Shown here: positions 30,218 through 40,224 of the stretch, piece by piece
How positions within the stretch are numbered: position 1 is the first letter of the stretch
Layout of the letters: each line of letters begins with the position of its first letter
Assembly (NCBI GenBank): GCA_964035575.1
Contig: OZ037904.1
Span: 930,001 to 994,000, forward strand
From: Rhynchopus sp. YZ270_cl-10
Lineage: Eukaryota; Euglenozoa; Diplonemea; Diplonemida; Diplonemidae
Length of the DNA: 64,000 nucleotides
Reading direction: 5' to 3'
The notes under the pieces: generated by a model
What the model was told of the DNA's origin: nothing
Database searches by the model: none
Seen by the model: the letters and a program-made list of their open reading frames with translations, nothing else
Translations under genes and position numbers: made by a program

Positions 30218-30246
30218 TGGAGCACATCCTAGGGGTGTCTCCACTA
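30218..30246. repeat. dispersed repeat C, left half of a split copy
   Basis: GTGGAGCACATCCTAGGGGT followed by GTCTCCACTA matches the family C stem (compare 55541, 56150, 61848, 63888). The right half, CTACAAACCAAGTTTTC, is at 30530-30546, after the element at 30247-30527. Confidence 0.75.
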
Positions 30247-30527
30247 AAGGGGGGGGGAGGGATAATTGTAGTGGGGGATAACTGTAGAATGGCGGATAAA
30301 ATAAAAAATGTCGTCAGTTTGTTCTTCTCAAAAAATGGGGGATAGTTGTAGTGGGGGATAAAAAAAAAATATCTCTCTTTTTTCCCACCTGAATATCCCC
30401 ATCCCCAAGGAAAATCCACACCAAAAACGCGGTGTGGGAAATGGGGGATAACTGTAGTGGGGGATAAAATAAAACAAAATGGGGGGAGAAAAAACGGGGT
30501 ATAATTGTTTTATCCCCCACCCCCCTT
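30247..30527. mobile_element. 281-bp TA-flanked element with G-run ends, inserted in repeat C
   Basis: Ends AAGGGGGGGGGAGGGATAA and, inverted, AAGGGGGGTGGGGGATAA, flanked by TA (30245-30246, 30528-30529). The interior is filled with GGGGGATAACTGTAGT-type iterons. Its removal with one TA restores the uninterrupted repeat C sequence seen at 55541 and 56150, which confirms both the boundaries and the TA duplication. No coding capacity. Confidence 0.88.
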
Positions 30528-30855
30528 TACTACAAACCAAGTTTTCAAAAAAAAAAAAAAAAAAAAAAAAAAAAGAAGAAGAAGAAGAAGCAAAAATTAT
30601 GGACAACAAATACCGTACGCGTAACCGTGTCGGAATCCACGCTTTTTGTACTGAGCACCTTCCGGAAAATATGTCTTCTGCTTGCAGAGTACTAGGCACA
30701 AAAAAATATTGTTTGTTTCCCCCAGTGCACACCCTCTTTGTGGGTGGTCAGCAGTTTTTTTTGTTTTTGTTTGGCCTCAAAGAGGGTCCCTCTTGGCCAG
30801 GTAGTCAGTGGGAGCGTATTGCAGGAATAAAAATATCACTGCAGAATATTTATTA

Positions 30856-31043
30856 AACCCCCCCTCCGGATATTATTTACTAAATTTGGAGTAAATAATA
30901 AACGGGAGAGTAAATAATAAACGGGTTTAATTTATTAAAACTGTTTTTTACGTTAGAAATTAGTAAATAATAAGTGGGAGAGTAAATAATACCCGTGAAG
31001 TAAATAATAAGTGGAGGTAAATAATATCCGTGGGGGGGGGGTT
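30856..31043. mobile_element. 188-bp TA-flanked element with C-run ends
   Basis: Inverted ends AACCCCCCC...CGGATATTATTTAC, flanked by TA on each side (30854-30855, 31044-31045). Inside are five or more AGTAAATAATAA iterons. No coding capacity. Architecture is the same as the 30247-30527 element, with unrelated iteron sequence. Confidence 0.85.
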
Positions 31044-31349
31044 TACACACTTTACGCAACAAACAAAAAAACTAAACTTCCGTGGCGGCCGTTATACTTG
31101 TATGTGTGTGGCTGAGTCCGAGAGGCATATTTCTCTTCTTCCTTTGCAAGATTTTATTTTTTTTCTTGTTTACCTTTTCCAAGGTACTCCAAAGGTGTAG
31201 GAAGATGCAGGTATAAATGATATTTCATGTTACTATTTCTGGTTGTCGATCCAATTAGAGTCAATTAAGCTCTAATCATTTCTATTCTTAGAGTATTAGA
31301 GTTTTCGAAACTCAAATAATCCAATATGGATGCAATTAGCGTATTATTG

Positions 31350-31455
31350 AAATGGGTGTAGGGACTGCATGGTTGGGGGGTCCACCCACGGTACCATCGG
31401 TCATTGTACCAAGTTACACACTGTTCACGGGAGAGCTTTTGTATTTCAAGTCAAT
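31350..31455. repeat. dispersed repeat A copy
   Basis: GTGTAGGGACTGCATGGTTG, then GGTCCACCCACGGTACCATC and TTTTGTATTTCAAGTCAA. Diverged from the consensus, yet nearly full length. Confidence 0.7.
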
Positions 31456-31477
31456 TTTATTGTATTTTCAACCTTCC

Positions 31478-31985
31478 TTCCTTCACCCCCCCTGTAAGGG
31501 TAACCGTAGGTGAAGTAAGGTATAGTATTGAAATCGATGTGGGGGGGGAGTAAAGGGTCAATTTTACAAAACCAGATTTTGAGGAAAAGTTTGGCCAAAA
31601 ATGGGCCCCACGTATAAGCAACCGGGCTCATATTTCTCAAAATTTAAGTGGTCAAAAAATTGTCCAATTTTCGAGATTGACCCCACCACTGCACGGGCGG
31701 AGCCCAAAAATGCAAATAAGGACCCTTTTCAACCTACCTTCCTTCACCCCCCCTGTAAGGGTAACCGTAGGTGAAGTAAGGTATAGTATTGAAATCGATG
31801 TGGGGGGGGAGTAAAGGGTCAATTTTACAAAACCAGATTTTGAGGAAAAGTTTGGCCAAAAATGGGCCCCACGTATAAGCAACCGGGCTCATATTTCTCA
31901 AAATTTAAGTGGTCAAAAAATTGTCCAATTTTCGAGATTGACCCCACCACTGCACGGGCGGAGCCCAAAAATGCAAATAAGGACC
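31478..31985 (-). repeat. tandem duplication of the F-flank segment (two units of about 250 bp)
   Basis: Two almost identical units (31478-31735, 31740-31985), each running from CCTTCCTTCACCCCCC to GCAAATAAGGACCC. They are in reverse orientation to the single unit at 25470-25720. Each carries the inverted form of the GTGGTGGGGTCAATCTCG segment. Near identity implies a recent duplication. Confidence 0.9.
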
Positions 31986-32585
31986 CTTTTTAATTTGTTC
32001 TCTTGAAATATGTAATTTCATATTTTCGCGAAAAAAAATAAGACTGATCCTACAAGGGTTGAAGGAAGGTGGTTGAAAATTACAATAACAACAAGAACAA
32101 GTAATTGCTAAGAAAACAAACGGGTGTGCTGTGGAAAACTCCGCGCGATTTTCGAAACCACCATAGCATCCTGGCGATTTGCTGGAGGTGCTGATGTGCC
32201 TGGTGTGATCGACGTGTTGTCGTCTGTGCATTCTGTGCTTCTTCCACACTGCTCCAACGACGACGACACTGCGTGGGACCCTGTGGACAAAAACGAGCTG
32301 GAACACGCCGAGCCTGCCGAGCCGACGTCCAACAACGCTATCGATCAGATGGTGCTGGATGAAGAGGACAGCCCCCCTTCTTGAACGTTTCATCAGATGC
32401 AGGCGTCCAGTGGGTCTGGCAGCGTACGAAGAGCGTTAACATACCTGCTGAAGAGCAGAGTGCTGGGTGTTTGAATGAAAGTTGTTGTTTTTGCTTGAGC
32501 AGAGTGCTGGGTGTGTTGTAGATAATTTCTATAGGGTGGAGTTCCACAGCACACCCCGTTTTTTTTCCCGATAGCAATTACTTGT
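31986..32585 (-). mobile_element. element F copy 2, inverted relative to copy 1
   Basis: Inverted ends ACAAGTAATTGCTA (32098) and TAGCAATTACTTGT (32585), with the same interior as 24911-25356 in opposite orientation. The plus-strand frame CGKLRAIFETTIASW ... SVHSVLLPHCSNDDD ... NELEHAEPAEPT is open for 86 codons here. The fragment at 55610-55915 preserves similar residues (SVLLxHxSDDD, PVD..ELEHAE). This suggests decayed coding sequence of an autonomous ancestor. Confidence 0.7.
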
Positions 32586-32671
32586 TTTTTTTTTTTTTTT
32601 TTTTTTTGCTCTTCCAACAATTACAATGTGTTCCACTCCTCCCTCTATTTTTTTTTTTTTTTTTATAGCTC

Positions 32672-33363
32672 CAGGGTTTCCGCCAGGATTTGGGGTTTCA
32701 GGAATTGGGGGGGACCATCAAAAAGACCCCCCAAAAAAATTTTTCCTCCCCGCAAAAGCGGTCGTCGCGCGCTTCGCGCGCGCCTCCCTGCAGGCCACAG
32801 AGTGGAGAGGCGAAGGGTGCACCAGGTTTGATAGCAGCCATGTCAAGCTTCACAGCTGTGTTGTCTGGTAGAGGTGGTTCGTTTGGAGGTCGGGGGTGGA
32901 AGTTAACAAGGTAAGGGATCTTGTGAGAGTGGAGGGTGATGGTGTTTGCTTTTTCTATTGTATGGTGCTACAGTCATTACAGTGCTGCAGTGGGAACATG
33001 TAATAACTACCCGTCGCTTGCACCGAAGCCTCCTTAGAAAAAGGGGCAATGCACGGAAGTATCGATGGAAGTATATCAATATCACATAGCTAGCAACACA
33101 GCGCCGCAGGCGCACGGTACGCTACTTTTACCCTTTTTAGAAAAGATTGCACCACCTTTTCTTCCACTTCTTCTGGCACAGCGAGCCAAATGCTCTGCAC
33201 GGTGGGGTCGCATGACCACGGGGGGTCATCTACAACCTCCAAAACCCCATTTTCTTGGGGGGGGCCATGGTCCCCCCCAAACCCCTGTAAAAATCCGGAT
33301 TTTTCTGGGAAAAATATTGGGGGGGTCCATGGTCCCCCCCGGTCCCCCTTGGCGGAAACCCTG
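32672..33363. mobile_element. 692-bp element with CAGGGTTTCCGCC ends
   Basis: Inverted ends CAGGGTTTCCGCCA, flanked on both sides by AGCTC (32667-32671, 33364-33368). CAGGG ends fit hAT elements, but only 5 bp of target duplication match. Subterminal regions carry opposed GGGGGGACCAT / ATGGTCCCCCC strings. It contains a GCGCCGCAGGCGC palindrome (33100) and no transposase frame. Confidence 0.65.
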
Positions 33364-33382
33364 AGCTCCCTTGGATTGAACT

Positions 33383-34012
33383 CAGGGTGTTTCCTAATTT
33401 GCTTCCGCTTCCGGGGATTTGGAAAAAAATGGCCAGGGAAAAAATTTGCGGGAAAAAATTAGGGACGTATTTAAAGTGCTTATTTTTTGATATTTTCCCG
33501 AAAACAGTATGTTCGCTGTTCTGGATCGCTCCAATCATTCAAATAAAGCAGTTTTCGGGATTTTTTATTTTCACCGATGTTGGGTACCGTGCGCCTGCGG
33601 CGCTGCCTGTTCCTACCAGTTTCTACAGGCAAACACTTGCCCCCTTTACCTTACTGACGGGTTTTGACCAAAACCAAGGACTTGTCCATTTCGGCAAATT
33701 GACCCCACCACAGAACGGGCGGATTCCGAAAAGGCAAATGCCGGTGTTTTCGGGCATTTTCATGTTTTCAGGATCAGGGAGAGAAAATCTGGGTTGTGGG
33801 ATTTACCTGGTCCCCTTTACCTTACACTCATTTTGACCAACACCAATAACTTGGCCATTTCGGCAAATTGACCCCACCACAGTGCGGACGGATTCCGGAA
33901 ATGCCAATTGCGGCATGTTTTGGGGCTGAAAACCCACTTTTTTTCCAGGGAAAAAATTTGCTTCCGGATGTCGGAATTTTCCGGAAAATTTCCAAAATTA
34001 GGAAACACCCTG
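33383..34012. mobile_element. 630-bp non-autonomous hAT-like element
   Basis: Inverted ends CAGGGTGTTTCCTAATTT with an exact 8-bp target duplication ATTGAACT (33375-33382, 34013-34020). The interior holds two copies of the GGATTCCG...GTGGGGTCAATTTGCC segment shared with the element at 54099-54935, and one GC-rich palindrome near 33585. No coding capacity. Confidence 0.9.
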
Positions 34013-34146
34013 ATTGAACTGAAGGACTCCCAAGAAGCTGAATAAAACAAATTCTAAAAAAAAAATCTTTGAAATTCATTAGCCTTCGGGCGACTTTGTG
34101 TACAGAACCCGTCCTCGGATAGGTGATTGTCGAAACTACAAAAAAT

Positions 34147-34215
34147 GACAGTGGAGATTGCACAACTGTGGCAACACAAACCCGAGGCAACTACACTACT
34201 CCAAACAATTTATCA
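34147..34215. repeat. dispersed repeat D copy 2
   Basis: ACAGTGGAGATTGCACAACT, GGCAACACAAACCCGAGG and CAATTTATCAAAAAAA; A-rich run follows. Confidence 0.8.
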
Positions 34216-34558
34216 AAAAAAAAGCAAAAAAAAAAAAGACAAAGTATAATTACACAACTTTGATTGTCCCCTCTCCCTCCCTCCCTCTTCCGGGTTCTTT
34301 CCAGAGCACGGTCAATATCGATGGTACGCTAAGCCGTCCTGAAGCAACTCTGGGATTAACGAGATGTTAATGCTTGCACGCGAGTCATGTATAGAGCCAT
34401 GGACCGTGCACACTGTTGCACTACTTCTCCATGCCTTGGGTTTGAACGGCAGTGCCAAAAATAATTCTTTTTCTTCTCGTGGGTTTACTTACATTTTATC
34501 CCCACAGTTTTGATTTCCCCCCCTTCCGCCTTCACACCTCCCGACCTCTCAATTCCCA
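34216..34558. other. spacer before the palindrome chain
   Basis: A-rich tail of repeat D, then about 300 bp of C/T-rich sequence without a gene or recognisable repeat. It leads into the 28-base C run at 34559-34586. Confidence 0.4.
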
Positions 34559-34588
34559 CCCCCCCCCCCCCCCCCCCCCCCCCCCCTA

Positions 34589-35775
34589 GGTGGGGGCAAA
34601 ACCTTCAGGACGGGTGAGGCATTTTGACTTTTTTGGACTTCCGCGCAAAGTACCCACAAACCACCCCTCATACCCACCCAGAAATGGGTCAGAAACACCC
34701 TGTGACCCGAAAATCCATGCTAAGGGCGACTCAGAATATGAAAAAATGCAAAAAAATAGTGAAAAAGTGGCCTTTTGACGGTTTTGGCCATGTTGGGTAA
34801 AATGGCCATTTTTGGACAAAAAAATCAAAAAAACAGCAAAATTTCGACGTCATGACAGCTGCTTGGGCACAAACCTACCCCAGGGAGGTCCTGTGAGTCC
34901 ATTCCGACCTGTTTTGGACACTTTAGGTACTTTTTTTGGCCGTTTTTTGGTGTTTTTAGGTCAAAAAATACCCTGGACTTTACCCTGGACGTCCCTGGGC
35001 CGCGACTTGCGCCCTGCTTTTGGACCCACTCTGGGCCAAAAAATGGGTGAAAACCCCCGAAAAAGCACTCCGGGAACCCAGATAGTTCCAAATATCCACC
35101 AGAAACCCACCCAAACACCTCAAAAACATGCCAGAAAAATATTTTCAAAAACACACTTTTTTCAAAAAGTTCATCTGGGCAGGTTCCATAATGACTTATT
35201 TGAAAAAGTGTGTTTTTAAAAATATTTTTCTGGCATGTTTTTGAGGTGTTTGGGTGGGTTTCTGGTGGATATTTGGAACTATCTGGGTTCCCGGAGTGCT
35301 TTTTCGGGGGTTTTCACCCATTTTTTGGCCCAGAGTGGGTCCAAAAGCAGGGCGCAAGTCGCGGCCCAGGGACGTCCAGGGTAAAGTCCAGGGTATTTTT
35401 TTGACCTAAAAACACCAAAAAACGGCCAAAAAAAGTACCTAAAGTGTCCAAAACAGGTCGGAATGGACTCACAGGACCTCCCTGGGGTAGGTTTGTGCCC
35501 AAGCAGCTGTCATGACGTCGAAATTTTGCTGTTTTTTTGATTTTTTTGTCCAAAAATGGCCATTTTACCCAACATGGCCAAAACCGTCAAAAGGCCACTT
35601 TTTCACTATTTTTTTGCATTTTTTCATATTCTGAGTCGCCCTTAGCATGGATTTTCGGGTCACAGGGTGTTTCTGACCCATTTCTGGGTGGGTATGAGGG
35701 GTGGTTTGTACGTACTTTGCGCGGAAGTCCAAAAAAGTCAAAATGCCTCAAAAAAATAGGGGTTTTGCCCCCACC
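34589..35775. mobile_element. palindrome P1, 1,187 bp fold-back element
   Basis: The two arms (about 590 bp each) are near-perfect reverse complements from GGTGGGGGCAAAACC to its complement, with a centre of about 40 bp near 35170-35210. TA flanks both ends (34587-34588, 35776-35777). A 28-base C run precedes and a 25-base C run follows. A transcript would fold into one long hairpin. Arms differ by a few bases, for example the outermost 20 bp. Reading frames in it are mirror images on both strands and are not genes. Confidence 0.93.
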
Positions 35776-35804
35776 TACCCCCCCCCCCCCCCCCCCCCCC
35801 CTAG

Positions 35805-36629
35805 GCATACGTGCCCGCCGAGTCGTTTTTGGGCGAGTTGTCGGAACTTTACGATTTCACCTAACAACTCGCCCAAAACTCGGACAACTCGGCCACAACT
35901 CGCCCTATACTCGGCACAACTCGGCCACAACTCGCCCATTTTTACAGGCAAAAACATACAGGGATGGGAGGTGACGTTGTAAGGTTACACACATGTAACG
36001 TTGGTACAACACATAATCTCAAGAAAAACAACCAGGGCTAAGGCCAAACGCCACTCATTACATGCACCTTGTCATATGACTAGTCATAGGTGGTAACTAG
36101 GTCGTGGTGGTCCATGGGCCACCGTGCACACTCACGGTTTTTGGTAATTGCTGGGGGGAATGGGATATACTCCGTACATGGATACCCACACAGAACACAC
36201 GGTTCCCCAGACATCTGTCAGGCAATCACTGATTCACTTCACACAGGTCGGGCAGGCGCTGCCTGCCCATCCTCTTTTCCTGCCTGCTATCGATTCCAGG
36301 TTCACAACGTTCACACGTTTAGTCAAAATGCTTTGGGCGACGACTTCCTTTGGGATACACAAAACCACACAAAGCGCACATTCACAGACCAGCTGTGAAG
36401 CGTGGGATGCACAAGATAAAACGTGATGTGGTGTACCTGTGTACCTGTGTACCTGTGTACCTGTGTACCTGTGTACCTGTGTACCTGTGTACCTGTGTAC
36501 CTGTGTACCTGTGTTTTTGTAGCCATAAAAAATCCCAAAAAAAAACAACTCGCCCAAAAAAAATGGGCGAGTTGTTGGCCGAATTTGGGCGAGTTGCCGA
36601 GTTGTTTTAACTCGCCGGGCACCTATGCC
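35805..36629. mobile_element. TA-flanked element M1, 825 bp, with ACAACTCGCC iterons
   Basis: Inverted ends GGCATACGTGCCCG and CGGGCACCTATGCC, flanked by TA (35803-35804, 36630-36631). Both subterminal zones consist of repeated ACTCGGCC/ACAACTCGCCC units in opposite orientation. Near its right end is a tandem octamer GTGTACCT, 10 copies (36431-36510). The same octamer and its AACGTGATGTGGTGTACC flank occur, with only two to three copies, in the element nested in the hAT transposon (17205-17245). Confidence 0.85.
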
Positions 36630-36815
36630 TAGGGGCTATCAAATGGGGGTAACATTGGGCGTTTTTTCAAGTTCAAATAAAAAACGTGTTTCTATGTCTT
36701 CTGATGATGAAATCCACCCCACAGCCCCATAAAAATGACGCATGAGCCCAAAAAACCCGGTTTTGGGGTGATTAGAGACCTTTTTTTCACTTTTTCGATT
36801 TTCTGGGCACACCTA

Positions 36816-38771
36816 GGTACCTATGTGTGCCCTTCAGTACGTGCTTTTTTTGAAGATACGGAGCTTGATTATGACAATTTGCGCTTTGGAGTCCTCCTGT
36901 GAGGGACAGAAGGGGGTTCACATTTTATTGTCGATTCTGACCTCGACAAGCTCATCCCTCAGCAGCCCATCGGAACTTAAGCCTAATGATTCGGCTTCTT
37001 CCTTCAAGTCATCCATTAACACGTCCTTCAGCTTCGTCCGCATTCTTGTCGAGCTCACCGCGTGCAGCTCTCCCCAAACCTCATCTGCAGGTGGAGCGCG
37101 CTGTTGTCCTTGGAACTTCTTGACCACTGCATCACTTGGTACAAGAGGGATTCCTCAGGCGCGCGGTACCGGAGTTTTGCTTGTACTGCGCAATTTGGGA
37201 CGTATGCAGAGGGTTAGCTCCTGGCAGACGGTCAGAGAGTTGCGCAAACGTTGCATGCGAAGATTCCGTAAAATCGTTCGAATGGGGCGCTACCTCGTAC
37301 GCCTGTTTGTTCTCCACAAACTGCTGTTCGTCTATAGCCACAAATCGTGCGAGGGTGGGAATCATGGCTGCTGTCCCTTCCCTGATAAGCTTGGCACACT
37401 GTGTCTTTTGGGCTGGCTTCAGTGTGCATGATGCTGGACACGTAGGATTCAGGGAACCACGGTGGGAGTTTGGAGTTGCTTATAAATTTGACAATGTAGT
37501 TAGCCAACTCTTTAATGTGGAGAAGTGGGGACGTGCTTCAGAAGCCGACAACTCACCTTGGTTTTTATCGCACTTCAATAATTTGAGTTGACGGTCTTGA
37601 AAACACTTCGCTGGCTGGTGTGTCAAACGGTATGTGTATGGTTTGCACGTAACGCTCTACGTATACGATACACACAACGCTATGCATAAGCGATACACGC
37701 TTCGTGTGCAGCTAAAACATGCTACGGGTTTAACTCCATCGCGTTAACGCAACACCTGCGCCGCTGTGACACTTCGCTGGCTCGTGTGGTTGTGATAACG
37801 CAACGGTCTACACGTGCGTTACACACAACGGTCTTCGTATACGATACACACAACGCTATGTATATGCGATACGCGCGTTAACCGCAGCGGGTGGTTACCA
37901 AACGCAGCCCACCTTCGGTGGGCTGCTGCAACTCGTGCCGTGTGTGGCCCATGCATGGTTCTCACACCGCGCTGGCACGTTTCCCAAGCCGCAAACACGT
38001 TTACCTGCCTGAAAAACGGGGTTTTTGGCCAAAACGCCTGTTTTGCCTGTAGAACCCTGTAGAAGCCTTAAGAAACACGTGTATAAAAGGGGTACTCGTG
38101 ACACCCTGGTGTCAGGGTCTCTAACGGTTTAACGCTTCGCTGAGCCTATACACCCCCCAAAAAGTGTCCGATCTTTCCAAAGAAAAAGTTTTTTCGGCTG
38201 TGCGAAGCTTCTACACCCTCTAAAAAAAACCGGTTTTTGGTCGGATCCAGCAGGGGGGGTTAGAGGGACTGAAGGGGGCGGCGAGAAAAGCAACCTTTAA
38301 AAACTAGAAAACACAAGTGTTTTCTAGAATTTCACGGAGGAGAGGTACCACCACAGATACACCACTGACGCAGCTGAAAGTGCTGGTTTAGAGGCTGGGG
38401 AAAATACCTTCATAGCATTGCCGCCAACAACGTATAAGTTGCCCTTCTTAACTTCTCCGCTGAGGAAATCATACTGCTGTGTCAGGTTTACAGCTTGGCT
38501 CAGTTTCCATCCATATTCGTTGCCGATTTGGCGCACAAACTTGGGCCCCCCATTGGGCACCCCCATGGGCCTCCTATTAGGAGGAGAAAAGCGCCTTTTT
38601 GGTGGATAAAATTAGTTGCTTCGGAATGTCTAAGTACTGAATGTGGCAGCTGTATTTTGATCGAATTCAACCCCGGTGTGGTATTTTGTGGCGAAGTGGG
38701 GGGTTTGAGGGAGAGCAGCGGGCCTTTGTTGACATATCATCTATCCTAGAATATGGGCACACTCAGGTACC
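36816..38771. mobile_element. TA-flanked element M4, 1,956 bp, inserted in the centre of M3
   Basis: Inverted ends GGTACCTATGTGTGCCC and GGGCACACTCAGGTACC, flanked by TA (36814-36815, 38772-38773). It carries a protein-like minus-strand stretch (36915-37591) and, at 37620-37900, repeated CGATACACACAACGCTATG units. At 38313-38336 there is a hairpin CTAGAAAACAC / GTGTTTTCTAG. A similar hairpin, CCTAAACAC / GTGTTTAGG, lies in M2 near 43658. Confidence 0.7.
36915..37591 (-). pseudogene. broken protein-like reading frame inside M4, unknown
   Basis: On the minus strand several frames look protein-like: ANYIVKFISNSKLPPWFPES, then AAMIPTLARFVAIDEQQFVE to PSCTK (stop), then a separate frame, MVKKFQGQQRAPPADEVW to a stop near 36918. 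These may be exons or the remains of a gene interrupted by frameshifts. Composition is ordinary protein rather than low complexity. I do not recognise a family. It could be the element's own protein or a captured host gene. Confidence 0.35.
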
Positions 38772-38996
38772 TAGGTGTGCCCAGTTTTTGAGATTTTTTC
38801 GAAAAATGCGAAAAAAAGTTTCGCAGATGCACAAAATGGTGAAAAAACGGGGCACAGGTAGTTTTTTGGGGGGTATGTACCACATTTTCCGGTCGAAAAC
38901 ACTTAGAAACACGTTTTTTAAAGAAATTCGAAAAAAATGTCATTTGTACACAAAATTATACAGCATTTGATAGCCCCTAACCCCCCCCCCCCCCTA

Positions 38997-40183
38997 GGTG
39001 GGGGCAAAACCCCTATTTTTTTGAGGCATTTTGACTTTTTTGGACTTCCGCGCAAAGTACGTACAAACCACCCCTCATACCCACCCAGAAATGGGTCAGA
39101 AACACCCTGTGACCCGAAAATCCATGCTAAGGGCGACTCAGAATATGAAAAAATGCAAAAAAATAGTGAAAAAGTGGCCTTTTGACGGTTTTGGCCATGT
39201 TGGGTAAAATGGCCATTTTTGGACAAAAAAATCAAAAAAACAGCAAAATTTCGACGTCATGACAGCTGCTTGGGCACAAACCTACCCCAGGGAGGTCCTG
39301 TGAGTCCATTCCGACCTGTTTTGGACACTTTAGGTACTTTTTTTGGCCGTTTTTTGGTGTTTTTAGGTCAAAAAAATACCCTGGACTTTACCCTGGACGT
39401 CCCTGGGCCGCGACTTGCGCCCTGCTTTTGGACCCACTCTGGGCCAAAAAATGGGTGAAAACCCCCGAAAAAGCACTCCGGGAACCCAGATAGTTCCAAA
39501 TATCCACCAGAAACCCACCCAAACACCTCAAAAACATGCCAGAAAAATATTTTTAAAAACACACTTTTTCAAATAAGTCATTATGGAACCTGCCCAGATG
39601 AACTTTTTGAAAAAAGTGTGTTTTTGAAAATATTTTTCTGGCATGTTTTTGAGGTGTTTGGGTGGGTTTCTGGTGGATATTTGGAACTATCTGGGTTCCC
39701 GGAGTGCTTTTTCGGGGGTTTTCACCCATTTTTTGGCCCAGAGTGGGTCCAAAAGCAGGGCGCAAGTCGCGGCCCAGGGACGTCCAGGGTAAAGTCCAGG
39801 GTATTTTTTGACCTAAAAACACCAAAAAACGGCCAAAAAAAGTACCTAAAGTGTCCAAAACAGGTCGGAATGGACTCACAGGACCTCCCTGGGGTAGGTT
39901 TGTGCCCAAGCAGCTGTCATGACGTCGAAATTTTGCTGTTTTTTTGATTTTTTTGTCCAAAAATGGCCATTTTACCCAACATGGCCAAAACCGTCAAAAG
40001 GCCACTTTTTCACTATTTTTTTGCATTTTTTCATATTCTGAGTCGCCCTTAGCATGGATTTTCGGGTCACAGGGTGTTTCTGACCCATTTCTGGGTGGGT
40101 ATGAGGGGTGGTTTGTGGGTACTTTGCGCGGAAGTCCAAAAAAGTCAAAATGCCTCACCCGTCCTGAAGGTTTTGCCCCCACC
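38997..40183. mobile_element. palindrome P2, 1,187 bp, inverted copy of P1
   Basis: Same length and almost the same sequence as P1, in reverse orientation: the asymmetric outer 20 bp and the asymmetric centre are both flipped. TA flanks at 38995-38996 and 40184-40185. C runs of 14 bases (left) and 37 bases (right). P1 and P2 together form a larger inverted pair around M1 and M3. Confidence 0.93.
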
Positions 40184-40184
40184 T

Positions 40185-40221
<37 letters not shown>

Positions 40222-40224
40222 TAG

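Larger units (their letters stand above)
36632..38977. mobile_element. TA-flanked fold-back element M3, split by M4
   Basis: Ends GGGGCTATCAAATG in inverted orientation, with TA at 36630-36631 and 38978-38979. The residual arms (36632-36813, 38774-38977) share AAAAAACGTGTTTCTA and CTGGGCACACC but are otherwise diverged. Their junction reads GGGCACACC-TA-GGTGTGCCC, the centre of the palindrome, into which element M4 has inserted. Confidence 0.7.

Noticed and set aside
34586-35553. Mirror-image frames of 80-145 codons in the palindromes
   Set aside because: The same peptides appear on both strands and in every palindrome arm, as expected from reverse-complement arms; no domain seen.
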